Positions 48,545-60,689 are shown, counted from the first letter of the stretch. The stretch is 64,000 nucleotides of DNA from Capra hircus (GCF_001704415.2 NC_030817.1:48655550-48719549); one strand, 5' to 3'. Translations and numbers: made by a program. Notes: a model not told the origin generated them from the sequence alone.

Positions 48545-49455
48545 TTTGCCCTCCCAATCTGGCCCCTTCTCCTGAATTCCCTATCTTAGTTCATGCCATC
48601 ACTATTCACCTGGTCGGCCAAGTGAAGAAAAGTTTAATTCACTTATAATCCATGGTGTCATAAAAAAAATTATCATCTAAAAACACAAAAGTAGGCACGC
48701 TACACTCTCAATAACAACTTCCATCTCCTAACTATTGTCTATCAGCAGGAGACACGCTGCTTTCCTTCAGCATGAGGTGCTCCACGCAATGGAACTCCCA
48801 CCACTTCCAGTGTTATCATCGACCACAACCTGGACTCTGTGTACTCTAGTCATACTGAACTGCTTACAGTGCGGTCTTTCACACCTCCAGCCTTGTACGT
48901 GTGCTTGCTTCTGCCTACAGCAATGCGTCCCAATAGCAGTCAGGTTTGCCCCTGGGGGGCATTTGGCCATGTCCAGAGACATTTTTTGACTGTGACAACT
49001 GAGGGAGATGATGCCACTGGCATTGAGTAAATGAACACCAGGGATGCTGCTTACATCCTACAAGACACAGGACAGCCCTCCACAACAAAAAAGTGCTGAG
49101 ACTGAGAATCCCTGCCCTAAATATCCTCCTTGATTCTCTGCCTGGGGAACTCCAACTCACCCATTAGGATTCAGCTCAAATGTCACCTCCCCTGTGAAGC
49201 CTTTGACTACCAACCCAGTCCTCTCCTTCAGACAAATATTGTTGCATCTTTCTCACTTTCTCATATACAGCTCTATTTCAGCACATCACATTTTAGTCTG
49301 AGATTTTTCTTGTCTACCAATATGTCTCTAAGGAGAATGGGATTTCCCCCAGGAAGACACTGTGCTTTATTATCTTTTATTCCCAGAGCTTGAGTCCGTG
49401 CCTGGCAAACATGAGGCACTCACACATGTGCTAGATGAATGAATTAAAGAAACAT
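48545..49455 (+). repeat. L2 LINE 3' region, interrupted by MER20
   Basis: Right part: 'tgtcacctcccctgtgaagc', 'gcttgagtccgtgcctggca', 'atgaatgaattaaag' is the L2 3' end. Left part (48730-48920) is compatible with upstream L2. Confidence 0.65.
48920..49115 (+). repeat. MER20 DNA transposon nested in L2
   Basis: 'ggggggcatttggccatgtc', 'ccagggatgctgcttacatc' and 'aggacagccctccacaacaa' are diagnostic MER20 words. The orientation is opposite to the 20.4-kb copy. Confidence 0.82.
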
Positions 49456-52400
49456 CTCCAGAGAAATGCAAAATATTTCTGAAGAAAACAATTTAGCTCC
49501 CGGAACCACCCTGAAATTAGTATTTTAGTTCTTCAGTTCTAAGAAATGCACATGTACAAGCACATACTTCTTGCCAAGTTTCTAAAACTGGTCATTAACA
49601 TTGTTGCATCACAGTTTTAGAGTCAATATTTATAAACTATATTGATTTTTATAGGAAAGATTAAGTGTTCAAAATAAACGTAACCAAATGTCTCTAAATA
49701 TTCTGCTAAAGTTAATAAAATGAGGACAGAAAATAATGGAACACTGAAAATAGTGTATATTTAAAACAGTTATTTTGGGAAGAACAACTAAATATATTAT
49801 TGAAATGCACAATCTTGAGATTAGTTTTAAAGGCCTTGAAATAATTGAGACAGTTTTTTTAAGTTCTACCATACCAGGCTTAAGCAATTTACCTATCCGA
49901 GATTAAATAACAGAAAATAAACAAAAACCTTTACAATAAAAAGAAAAATGTAAAGCCAAACATTCTGATAAAAATATGCATATACATGAAGAATGGAAGA
50001 CATTAACAAGCTGGGGCAAATGTTAAAGTATTTAAAATAACAGGGCAATGAAATTTCTGAGCATCCTAACAGCACAGGAAATTTTTAAAACATAGATACG
50101 GGAAAGTGAAACAATAACAGAGTAAACTAACAATTACACAGATTTTAGAAATCTAATGGTAATTTTTGTAACTGAATAAAAACCATTTCACCTACTTAAT
50201 CTCTCTCTTGATCAAGCTGATAAGACACACAATGTTAAAATGTCAAATGCCTACTTCCAGATTATAAAGTCTTTACAAAAAGTACATACAATAAATATAT
50301 GCCAGTTACTGGTACATCCTTTGAAGGCAAATAAGTGAAATAAACATGATCATGCAGGTTACAAAGTCTCTTCTTCATTCTAAATTGTAAACAACACACA
50401 GAACCAAGTTGCAGATACATATAAAAGTTCTCACTAGATTGAACTAATTAGCTATTAATGAGCTGTTGATTATAGAGTTAGAGACTGGATACTATTCTGC
50501 TAGAGACTGGACGCTAAACACTGAAGAAAAGAATCTGTAGACCTCTTCATGTTTTAGAAACCAGGGTCCCTGACCAAAGCAGTGATTTAATTTCACGGCT
50601 GCTGGGTACAGATAGCTGACATTACTAAATGCTACTCTAATATCAACTTGTTAAATGTGAATCCAGACTCAGCATATCATAATACTAACCCAGACTAACT
50701 GGAGTCATGGGAAATATTTTGGGAGCTGTTTATTTATAAGTGAGTTACAATATAACACTATAATTAGATTAATATATAATTATTGATAAACACAGGATTA
50801 TTTCTAAAACCCCATTATTGTTGTCACTGCTATGTTTAGAAAAAACAACATTACTATTTTCCTCTTAAAACAAGCCCTTAATTTACCACTAATCAGTTAG
50901 ATCAATTTAGATCTAGTATGTGTTGTTTAATGGTCCTATGTTGTTTACAATTCTTATATAAAAAGTTGTTTAATAAACATTAAGAGGAAGAACAACTTAG
51001 AGCTTTCCAGCAAATTACACACTTCAACTATTTTATAATTGAATAATCTAACAAAAAATAGAATCTGCAGAAAGCTAGGCATTCAGCTGTCACAAAATAT
51101 GTTTAAGTTAGCTTACTCAATTTTAAAGAAAAACCAGTGAAAGTATATATTTTAGCCACACAAAAGGCAGTCAAATTTAATTTTAAAACATTAAAAAGAC
51201 CATTTTTTCAAAAGTATCAACAACAAAAAACTATAATATTATCACAAAATCAATTCTTTAAAGAATATTTTTATAAATATTTCTAGGTCAATTATTTGTA
51301 TCGGGCTAATTATTTCATTAAATGTTAAATACATTTATAAGGTACATGTAATTCAATTAGCAAACTACTAATGTGTTTTTTCACATTATCACTTAATTGC
51401 TTTTATTAGGAGACAAAATAATTGAATGGATTATAATCTCCTAACAGTTAGTGTTTTAAAAGTTTTGCAAACAAAATTAATAATTCTAAAACATACATCA
51501 GAATATGAAATGTGATTTTTATCCATCCTCAGTAAAGTAGTCGCTTATATTAACATCTGGGCATTGATAATAAGAATTATTATATTCATCAGATTTCAAA
51601 AGAGAGAAAACAAATTAGCAAATATTTAATATTTTATTTGCCCAGAAATTTAAAAAAACACTTTAATTTTGATAGTAAGTGTTATATAAACACAGATAAG
51701 CAGATAAGTTTCTTTGCCTCAAACTATCATGTACTGTCATCTAGAATTGGTTTAGTCAGAAATACTTTTTTTTAAATTTCCTAAAATCTGGCAAGATCTT
51801 CCAAACACAGAAATTTTAAAAATCTATTCAAGTTCAAAACACTTAAAATACTCTGGAATGGCCAAATTACACTAAAAAACTGTTTTGGTTAAGATTCACT
51901 GGAGTTAAATTACTACTATAATAAAGCAAAATTAACAAATTAATAAGATAACTAGAAAACGCCTAGCAGTTGAAACCATAAAAATATAAAATTTAGAGTT
52001 CAATATTATTGAAAGAATGAGTTACATTTTAGAAGGCACCCTTAACTGGCAGCTAAAGAAAAACAGGGTGGAACAAAATTCCTGTGGTTAAGGGTATATA
52101 CAAATGCAAATACCATTTATTTTTCCTCTGCTTTAAACATTCAGTATAATAGTTTTTATCAATGATCAAATAAATATATGTATTTCAAAGAAATATTTTC
52201 TCTATGTTCACTTATAAGAAAAGTTTCACATTTAAGTAGACTTTTTACTGTTTAATACTTTAAGTGGATTTCTATATTTTACTTTTTTTCATAACGGTTA
52301 AAGAGGGCTTAAAAGGGCTTTTTTTCAAAATGCTTAATGCTTAAAGCATTTATAATGCTTTAAAATAAATACTAAATGAGCATTTTTGAAAATAAGCATG

Positions 52401-52762
52401 AAATACGGAGTTAGACTTTAAAACACCATGCCACTCAAGGGGAAAATATACTAAGGCAAAATATTATTTAAAAAAATTATTATTTAAAGCCTGTTCTTAT
52501 GCTACAGAATGTTTTATGGCTTAAATCACTTTGGAAAGGTTTTTTTTTTTAAATGCATATTTTGCATGCTGATAAAATAATAAAGTAAAAAACTATTAGG
52601 CACTTTTCAGATTCACAAATATCAAGTTCATGACTACAAAGTACTTGCTAGCTAAGGACCAAGAAAATATACAAAGCAGCCAAATTATAAGAAATTTTAC
52701 CAAATATTTCACAGAGCTATTCTAGTATAAACTAACATTTTCCAAAACCAAAGGAAACTTAC
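49456..52762. other. Repeat-poor AT-rich intron downstream of the long exon
   Basis: More than 3 kb without any recognised interspersed repeat, flanking the donor of the long NEDD4 exon. In a window otherwise full of insertions this absence is notable but not proof of function. Confidence 0.5.
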
Positions 52763-54313
52763 CTTATAAGAATGCTTTAAAGAATTAGGTAGTTCATTTG
52801 TGAAATCTCTGTTGCCGTCTCTGGTTAAATTATCAACTTTACCTTCATTTCCAGATGCAAACTTTATGAGTAATTGAGATGGTCCCCCCTTAGAACAATT
52901 GTGCTTTAGGCTAGATAAACAGGAAACATTTGGATAAGTTCCCCCCAATGAAATACTTCTCTGTAAAAGAGCATGGTTTTTGTTTATCTGTAAATTTGGT
53001 CTTTCCAACTGTCCACTGATATTTATTTGATAATCTACATTTTGGGAGGATGGTAAACATGCAGATGTCCTATGCATAAGCTTAATAAACTCTGGATCAG
53101 AATTAAGCTCAGTTTCTGACATCTCTGGTTTACAATCACCATTTGCTGCTTCACAATCTAATGCAGTTGCTTTCTGTTGGGTAAAATGCAGTGAAACACA
53201 AGAATATCCTTCAGATGGCTGTTCACAGATAGTCTGATTTGGACTATTATTTGCAATAATGATTTTCTTTTGTAATGAGCCCTTCCTGTGAAGAGGTCGT
53301 ATGTCTCTTACTTCTCCGGGAGTACAGATTGTCTTGGATAACCGAAGTCCATTGACAGCTGTTGAAAGAAATCCCTTAGCACTAGTGCCATCTTCACTGT
53401 GGGCAATTTCACTAGGAGAAATAATAAACTGGTGTGAGGTCTGATAGGATCCTTTGCTTGGAAGAGTACCTGTACTTGTTGGAGAAGTTGGTGGTGTATT
53501 TGAAGGACTCCTAGGAAAAATGACTAAGGATGAACAACGTTTTAGTGGAATTTTCGAGTTCCTGCTCACTGGCAATTTCATAATCTCTAGTCCATGATCC
53601 AAGTCATCCTGGACAAAGGGAACTGTACTTGTACTTCTTGAGAAAATTTCACATGGAGCAGTATTCCTGTTTGGCACACTTCTACTGGAGGCGCTGTCAG
53701 AAGATAAATTTCCACCAAAAAAGGTATCATCAGTTGGTGGAAAAGTATAACCACTGCTGTCACTGATGATACTGTTGGTGTATGAACCTCCACTGGTGAT
53801 ACTTGTGCAGGACCCATAATCACTACCATTGCTGCTGTAAGACCCATTTTCACTGGCTGAAAAGTTACTAAGACTACCACTGCAAATGGCAGGACTGCTT
53901 AAGAGGTTACCATCATCCGTGGCATTCAGTTCGTTATCAACCACAGCACTGCCATCCTTTAAGACACAAGTAAATGAAGCATCATCACCATCAGCTAAGA
54001 CATTGCCAGACTGAAGACATCCACTGTACCTTGTTGGTTGTAATGATATCTGCAGACAGCTGCTCTTTTTATGAACATTTTCAGGTGAAGGAAAAGATGA
54101 TCTTTCCCGAGACTTAAGGTTTTCCTTTATTAATGGAGCTAATGCAGTCTGTTTGGGAGTCAGCTTCATTTGAACCACGTTCGCCGTTGAAATCCGTGTT
54201 GGTCTCGTGAAGCACATGTGAATGCTGCTATCCAAATCATCTCCGGAGGTTTCTGACAAAGGATAAGTATTGCTTCTTCTGGCTGCAAAGTGCAATCGTA
54301 AGCTTTGTGCCAT
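52763..54313 (-). CDS. NEDD4: NEDD4 long isoform, first coding exon (517 codons)
   Basis: This exon encodes the isoform-specific N-terminal region that replaces the first half of the C2 domain. The protein starts MAQSLRLHFAARRSNTYPLS, as I recall for human NEDD4 isoform 1. The start is supported by in-frame stops just upstream (TGA at 54322-54320). The sequence looks disordered: a Ser/Asn/Gly-rich stretch near residues 137-190, a proline-directed phospho-acceptor cluster (SPSNTPPTSPTS) near residue 270, basic patches and no membrane segment. It is likely a regulatory or phosphorylated tail; no enzymatic motif is visible. The exon ends in AAG followed by the consensus donor GTAAGT, phase 0, joining the TRDDF exon 37 kb away. 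The last four codons (HSYK) look like an extra 12-bp unit relative to the human exon as I remember it. The ATG has C at -3 and G at +4, a mediocre context, and is preceded by competing upstream ATGs. Confidence 0.95.
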
Positions 54314-54620
54314 TTGTTCTCATTTCCAAACATGTTAAGGGCTGAGAGTCATAACAAAGATCTCTGTCGGTAGACAGGCTAGAAGCAGCTGCACTGCAGC
54401 AAAAGAAAAAATCATTTGTGTGCCTGAAAGAGCTCAGAAGTAGTAGTCTTTATCCTAAGCAAAACCTTAAAGACCAGATAGCATATGAAAGAAAAAGACG
54501 GCCCATTCCTGAGACTGACGTTTCCAAAATGTCTTGAATCGCTTGTAGTCAAAATGCCTTCACTTACAAAGCACTTGATTTCCAGCGACCTTTAAGCTGA
54601 GCTCAGCTGCAGCACACTGC
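54314..54620 (-). promoter_or_regulatory. NEDD4: Candidate 5' untranslated region of NEDD4 long isoform
   Basis: In-frame stops close upstream of the ATG mark this as untranslated. The right limit is a guess from a TATA-like element. A pyrimidine tract ending in CTGCAG (AG at 54395-54394) could instead be a splice acceptor, which would limit this exon's leader to 80 nt from 54393. The leader contains three upstream ATGs: at 54352 (5 codons), 54333 (55 codons, A at -3) and 54323 (28 codons, G at -3). The last two overlap the main start in the two other frames. Confidence 0.5.
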
Positions 54621-54643
54621 CTCAAACACTGCCAACCTTGTTT

Positions 54644-54668
54644 CAATTATACCTTCTCCAATTTGCAT
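54644..54668 (-). promoter_or_regulatory. Candidate core promoter: octamer plus TATA-like box
   Basis: On the minus strand an exact octamer ATGCAAAT (54668-54661) is followed about 10 bp downstream by GGTATAATTG (TATA-like at 54651-54646). The spacing is compatible with POU-factor promoters. Initiation would be expected near 54615-54622, about 300 bp before the NEDD4 long-isoform ATG. An E-box core CAGCTG sits at 54604-54609. There is no CpG island. This is motif evidence only and could be chance in AT-rich DNA. Confidence 0.25.
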
Positions 54669-54669
54669 G

Positions 54670-57275
54670 AATGAGTAACACAAGAACAACAATCTTCTAG
54701 CATTTCAAGTTGAAACAGTATTTTTTTCACTCCAGCTCTACTAAATGAACATTTAACTCTGTGAATCACGGTGCCTATACTTTCTCCAGCAGAGTTTGAC
54801 CACTAATATTTTTACCCATAGGGATAGAATTACAGGAAGTTGGTAGGAACGAAACTCCATGTAATTGAGTATCAAATCAAGGATTGCATTTCCAAATAGT
54901 GGCCATACTAGGAATCCAGTCAACTTAGTAAATGTAGAAAGGAATATAGACTGTTAATATTTTTAAAAGGAGAAAGTTCAAATGTTTGTATATATTTGGA
55001 AACATCAAAACTGTGGGGGTGAATTAAAAGTTTAGCATTAAACCAAACATAAATATTTTAGTTTCCAAAACACTACGTACTTATAAAAAGTGAAAGCTGA
55101 AGGATCGAAATACAAAATTTGCCTAGTAATACCATTGCAAAAAATGAGCATAAGTCTGAGAAAAAAACGTTTGTGAGAAGCTGTCACCAAGCATTTTCTC
55201 CTGTAATTTTAAGGCCTTTCCAGCCAAGCAGTACAGTCTTTAAATGATTCCATTTATATTTTGACTATTAAAACTCTGCCAAGAAATAGCCTAAGCAAAC
55301 ATTCCATTAAAAATATATGCAGATTAGACAGAAAAACTATACCCCAATATAGTTTGAGCACACAAGATATTTTATTCCACTGTCTATGCAATTCATTCAC
55401 TTAAGAGAGTGTTGTGGTAAGTAAAGAAGTCTAAAAAGGATTTAACACATCAAATAAACATATCTCAATGCCAACTCTATTCTGAAAAACTCTAAGAGCT
55501 CTTTGCTGGCCCCTACTGGTGCATTGAAACAATTCATTTAGTTGTTTGATATCTATAAAGAAGTATAAACCATATGGCATATTTCTTTATATAGACAAAG
55601 TACATACTTGTTTACATTTTTGAGTACTAGCACTGACCTAAAGATGGAATTACTTACTACTGCTGATAAAGCTCCTGCAGGAGAGAACAGTAAACTGTTT
55701 GTCCTTTTAGACGCTGTGATTTTGTATATATATACATTTTTTTCTGCTTTGTATTTATTTAACCTTTACTTTATTTTCAGTTTATTAGGTAATAAAAGTT
55801 TAATATTTTAATTTCTCCCCTAAATGTCATAGACCAAGGTTGGTATTCTATTTGAAAGAAACACATTTATTTTTAAATAATACTCTAGGGTATATTTAAA
55901 CTTCTTACCTGAATTTTACAGCTGGAACTCCAGTAATAAATATATACTGGCTCATTCATAGGAAAGTAAAAAGTAAAATAGTTCAGTTGTTTACACCACA
56001 TGGTACTACACCCAAGTTGTACTTTCCTAAGTAAGCTTTTTTTCCTAAGTAAAAGCAAATATGTAAAACATATACTTGCACTTTGTTTAAAAAAGAAAAC
56101 TTAGGATATATCTGTTCTCAATCATAATTTTCTAAACAGCATTTTTAATCAATTAAGACAGGACAAAACAGAAATATGGAATTTACTAGATTCTATTTCT
56201 GACTAGAATGAGATACTACTATGTTTTAGAATGTGTACAGTTGTAAACTTAGTAATAAAATTGTTATGCTCTTTTGGTTTGGTATAATCTACATTATGAT
56301 TTTATAGACTTCAGTACATATTCCTTTATAATCTTTTTTTCTTTATAGAAGGAAGAGTCCTAATCTTTTTACTATGCCTTCAAAAAACTTCAGCTTTCCT
56401 TCTAGAATTAAGTTAGGGATGACTCAATAAATGGATTATTTGTAATAAGCTAATCAATGAGATCAACCACTCATGCCTGTAGTCTAAAAATTCCAGTTTA
56501 TCAGCAAATCTCTTTTGGGTGTTAAAATAATTAATTGAATAAGCATTTTCTCTTTCTCTTATAGTAAAGCTACACTAGCTTCACTATAAATATCAGCTTC
56601 ATGTCCCCTAACTACATTTCAAGCTTTCAGGATCGCAACTAAGCATATCTTCTGATTCCCCTGAGATCACGCTGGAACAATATAAGCACCAAGTAACACC
56701 AGAGATGAGGCTGGATGGATGGTGGATAGATCTAGTTACCACTTCTAAAGAAATATCAAAATACTGCAGCTGGACAAGAAGGCAGAATACTTGAAACATT
56801 TGCAAAGAGGGCTTCAGCCAAGGAAAAGTATGAAAATCAAATGCACTTCCTTGTACTCTAGGCTGCGTTTCAATTCTAGAAAGGTTAAACAGTTTGCATT
56901 ACTAACTCTGGTCTGGGATTGCACAGGATCTGTACCACTAACAGAGCAGTGTGCAACCTGGAGAACCTGGGATAAGATGTAGCCTCCTGGCCAAAGAGAT
57001 GCCAAGAGAGGAGTATCAACCCTAACCTCAAGGGGAGAAGAGTTGGAGAGTGATAGCAGACCGCACTTGGGAGGAATCTATGCAAATCATATAGCATTTT
57101 ATATTCTAGAATGAAACAGGTCATATTTTAGGATTAGACAGAAGCTCAGGACCCCACATTCTGAGATATGTAGTTTTTGGTTATCTACACAGAAAATAAA
57201 TGTGATTATATACCCCTACGGACAGGCTCAGGATTACACTAATTATTGACTAGAACTCTGAAGGTCACTGACCCC
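54670..57275. other. Repeat-poor region upstream of the long-isoform start
   Basis: No repeat or exon was recognised. It may include the alternative promoter. Short overlapping open frames near 56.6-57.1 kb occur on both strands and are not credible genes. Confidence 0.45.
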
Positions 57276-57277
57276 TG

Positions 57278-57840
57278 TGACACTTAATTGTGCATGTTGA
57301 CTTGGCTAAGTTTTGAGTCAAACACCTATCCAAGTGTTGCTATGGAGCTATTTTTTTGATGTGACTGACATTTAAATCAGTAGATATTAAATACAGCAAA
57401 ATGCCCTCCATAAGTTGTGTGTACATGCTAAGTCACTTCAGTCGTATCCAACTCTTTGCAACCTCATGGACTGCAGTCTCCCAGGCTCCACTGTCCATGG
57501 GATTCTCCAGGCAAGAATATTGGAGTGGGTGGTAGTGGCCCTCAATCAGTTAAAGGACTTAAGAAAAAAGACAGATTTCTGGAAGCAGCATTTCTGCCTT
57601 AAGACTGTAACAAGAAGCCCTGCCTGAGTTTCCAGTTTGCAGCCCTGCCCTACAGATTTCAGATGCCTTACTCCTACTTGAATCTGCAACCTGCCAGTAC
57701 CACCTCACGGATTTCAGACTTGCCAAAGCCTTAAAATAAATCAATCCCCCCCACCTCATTATCTCTCCCTCTCTCATTCTCTGTGTGCATGTATGTGTAT
57801 CCTATGGGTTTTTATTCTCTGGATAACCCTGACTAACACA
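57278..57840 (+). repeat. Old solo LTR (MLT2/ERVL-like), split by Bov-tA
   Basis: Starts near 'gcatgttgacttggctaag' and ends 'ctctggataaccctgactaa', the two ends of a well-known mammalian LTR of the ERVL group (name from memory). The word 'gccctc' resumes as 'ggccctcaatcagttaaag' after the SINE. No retroviral coding sequence is present. Confidence 0.6.
57412..57535 (-). repeat. Bov-tA/Bov-A SINE, truncated, nested in LTR
   Basis: 'gctaagtcacttcagtcgta' through 'caggcaagaatattggagtg' is the reverse of a Bov-A unit. Confidence 0.85.
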
Positions 57841-57941
57841 ACCATTAAATTTGAAATGCACAGCATGTCCGCCTAGAATATGAAATATAGGAGTCTCCTA
57901 AGGCTTCAGAGGCTGGATGTGTGCAGACATAGCTCTTGGGT

Positions 57942-60126
57942 AGTGACACAGACGTGTCACTTTGGGTAGTAGCCGAAGATGGAGAAGCTCTATACAGTGA
58001 CAAAAACAAGACTGGGAGATGACTGTGGCTCAGATCATGAACTCCTTATTGCAAAATTCAGACTTAAACTGAAGACAGTAGGGAAAACCACTAGAGCATT
58101 CAGGTATGACCTAGATCAAATTCCTTACGATTATAAAGTGGAAGTGGCAAATAGATTCAAGGGATTAGATCTGATAGACAGAGTGCCTGAAGAACTATGG
58201 ACAGAGGTTCATGACACTGTACAGGAGGCAGTGATCAAGACCATTCCCTAGAAAAACCAATGCAAAAAAGGCAAAATGGTTGTCTGAGGAGAAGTCAAAT
58301 AGCTGAGAAACGAAGAGAGGTGAAAGGCAAAGGAGAAAAGAAAGATATACCTATCTGAACACAGAGGTCCAAAGAATAGCAAGGAGAGATAAGAAAACCT
58401 TCATCAGTGATCAATGCAAAGAAATAGAGGAAAATAATAGAATGGAAAGGACTAGAGATCTCTTCAAGAAAATTAGAAATACCAAGGGAACTTTTCATGC
58501 AAAAATGGGCACAATGAAGGACAGAAAAGGTATGGACCTAACAGAAGCAGAAGATGGCAAGCAGAAAAGGTGGCAAGAATACATGGAAGAACTATACAAA
58601 AAGATCTTCATGACCCAGATAACCATGATGGTGTGATCACTCCCCTAGAGCCAGACATCCTGGAGTGCGAAGTCAAGTGGGCTTTAGGAAGCATCACTAA
58701 AAACAAAGCTAGTGGAAGTGATGAACTCCAGTCGAGCTATTTCAAATTCTAAAAGATGATGCAGTTAATGTGCTGCACTCAATATGCCAGCAAATTTGGA
58801 AAACTCAGCAGTGGCCACAGGACTGGAAAAGGTCAGTTGTCACTCCAATCCCAAAGAAAGGCAATGCTGAAGAATCCTCAAACTACCACACAATTGCACT
58901 CATCTCACACACGAGCAAAGAAATGCTCAAAATTCTCCATGCTAGGCTTCAATACTATGTGAACCGAGAACTTCCAGATGTTCAAGCTGAATTTGGAAAA
59001 GGCAGAGGAACCAGAAATTAGATCACAGGAAAAGCAAGAGAATTCCAGAAAAACATCTACTTCTGTTTCATTGACTACACTAAAGCCTTTGACTGTGTGG
59101 ATCACAACAAACTGTGGAAAATTCTTAAAGAGACTGGAACATAAGACCACCTTACCTGCCTCCTGAGAAACCTGTATGCAGGTCAAGAAGCAAGTTAGAA
59201 CCAGACATGGAACAACTGACTGGTTCCAAATTGGGAAAGGAGTACATCAAGGCTGTATACTGCCACCCTGCTGATTTAACTTATATGCAAAGTACATCAT
59301 GAGAAATGCTGGGCTGGATGAAGTACAAGCTGGAATCAAGATTGCAAGGAGAAATATCAATAACATCAGATATACAGATAACACCACTCTTATGGCAGAA
59401 AGTGAAGAGGAACTGAAGAGCCTCTTGATGAAACTGAAAGAGGAGAGTGAAATTCAATATTCAAAAATCTAAAATCATGGCAAATAGATGGGGAAACAAT
59501 GCAAAGAGTGAGAGACTTTATTTTTCTGGGCTCCAAAATCACTGCAGATGGTGATTGCAGCCATGAAATTAAAAGAAGCTTGCTCCTTGAAGAAGAAAAG
59601 TTATGACCAACCTAGACAGCATATTAAAAAGCAGAGAGATTACTTTGCCAACAAAGGTCCACAAAGTCAAAGCTATGGTTTTTCCAGTAGTCATGTATGG
59701 ATGTGAGAGTTGGACCATAAAGAAAGTTGAGTGCTTAAGCATTGATGCTTTTGAACTGTGGTGTTGGAGAAGACTCTTGAGAGTCCCTTGGACTGCAAGG
59801 AGATCCAACCAGTCCATCCTAAAGGAGATCAGTCATGAATATTCACTGGAAGGACTGATGCTAAAGCTGAAACTCCAATACTCTGGCCACCTGATGCAAA
59901 GAACTGACTCATTGGAAAAGACCCTGCTGCTCAGAAAGATTGAAGGCAGGAGAAGAAAGGGACAACAGAGGATAAGATGGTTGGATGGCATCACCAACTC
60001 GATGGACATGAGTTTGAGAAAGTTCTGGGAGTTGGTGATAGACAGGTAAGTATGATGTACTGCAGTCCATGGGGTCATAAAGAGTCGGACACAACTGAGC
60101 GACTGAACTGATCTGAGTGACACAGA
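57942..60126 (+). repeat. BovB LINE, 2.1 kb, with 11-bp target duplication
   Basis: The word agtgacacaga at 57942-57952 and 60116-60126 flanks the insertion. BovB sequence starts at about 57971 (end of the endonuclease, SDHELLIAKFRLK) and includes the whole reverse-transcriptase region and the tail at 60105-60115. ORF2 is broken by several stops and frameshifts, and YADD is changed to YTDN (59371-59382). Eighteen bases (57953-57970) between the left duplication and the BovB match are not BovB. Confidence 0.93.
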
Positions 60127-60689
60127 AGCACTAACTTTTGTATTGGTATATGTAGAATTCATTTAAAGGCACATCATTCTCAAACATCTCATCACCCTCA
60201 ATAACACCATTACCAAACTATGATAGTTTATAATCCCCAGGTTCTTAAAATTGGCTGAAAACATATCACTTTTATTGCAAACATTTTCCAGAATACTAGA
60301 AATTCTTTCTCCTTAAAGTATATTTGCTCTTTGCCATACATTTCCAAAGAGAATCTTTCTAGGAAAGGGATGTGTCTCTAACTTAGTTGTGAATGCTACA
60401 GGAGAAGGTAAAATGACATTTACAGTGCACAAGTCAATTTACTGCTACACAATCAAGCTTGTTATTCCATCAATGGCTATAGCTTCTATGACATCTCAGG
60501 TAATCTCTACACTTCAGGACCAGCAACAAATCAGAGCATTACAATGATGCGCACCACTCTCAATTACTTCTTGTTCCCTTTTGCTAGTAAAGTGAGCTTC
60601 TTAAGAAAAACTATATTTCTAATGCATAACAGAGTACTGAACATCATGTATGCCCAAAATGGCATACTATAATTAACACACAAAATGTG

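Larger units (their letters stand above)
1..54393 (-). other. NEDD4: NEDD4 gene body, partial (long-isoform 5' part)
   Basis: Seven coding exons on the minus strand spell the N-terminal part of NEDD4 in the correct order: unique N-terminal region, second half of C2, WW1 and the linker towards WW2. Intron sizes, 5' to 3', are about 37.4 kb, 1.6 kb, 2.8 kb, 4.7 kb, 2.2 kb and 86 bp, then more than 3.35 kb to the window edge. All borders are GT/AG and all phases match, giving 740 uninterrupted codons. NEDD4 is a cytosolic, membrane-recruited HECT E3 ligase that ubiquitinates PY-motif proteins. The catalytic HECT exons are not in the window. The first C2 exons used by the short isoform were not seen and are presumably upstream, to the right. 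Confidence 0.95.

Noticed and set aside
15399..52762. Missing first half of the NEDD4 C2 domain within the 37-kb intron
   Set aside because: I looked for the usual C2 words of the short isoform (for example the KWNEE region) on the minus strand and saw none; these exons are more likely upstream of the window.
53587..53880. 97-codon open frame in a second frame of the long NEDD4 exon
   Set aside because: A shadow of the true reading frame, produced by the Ser/Asn-rich codon bias.
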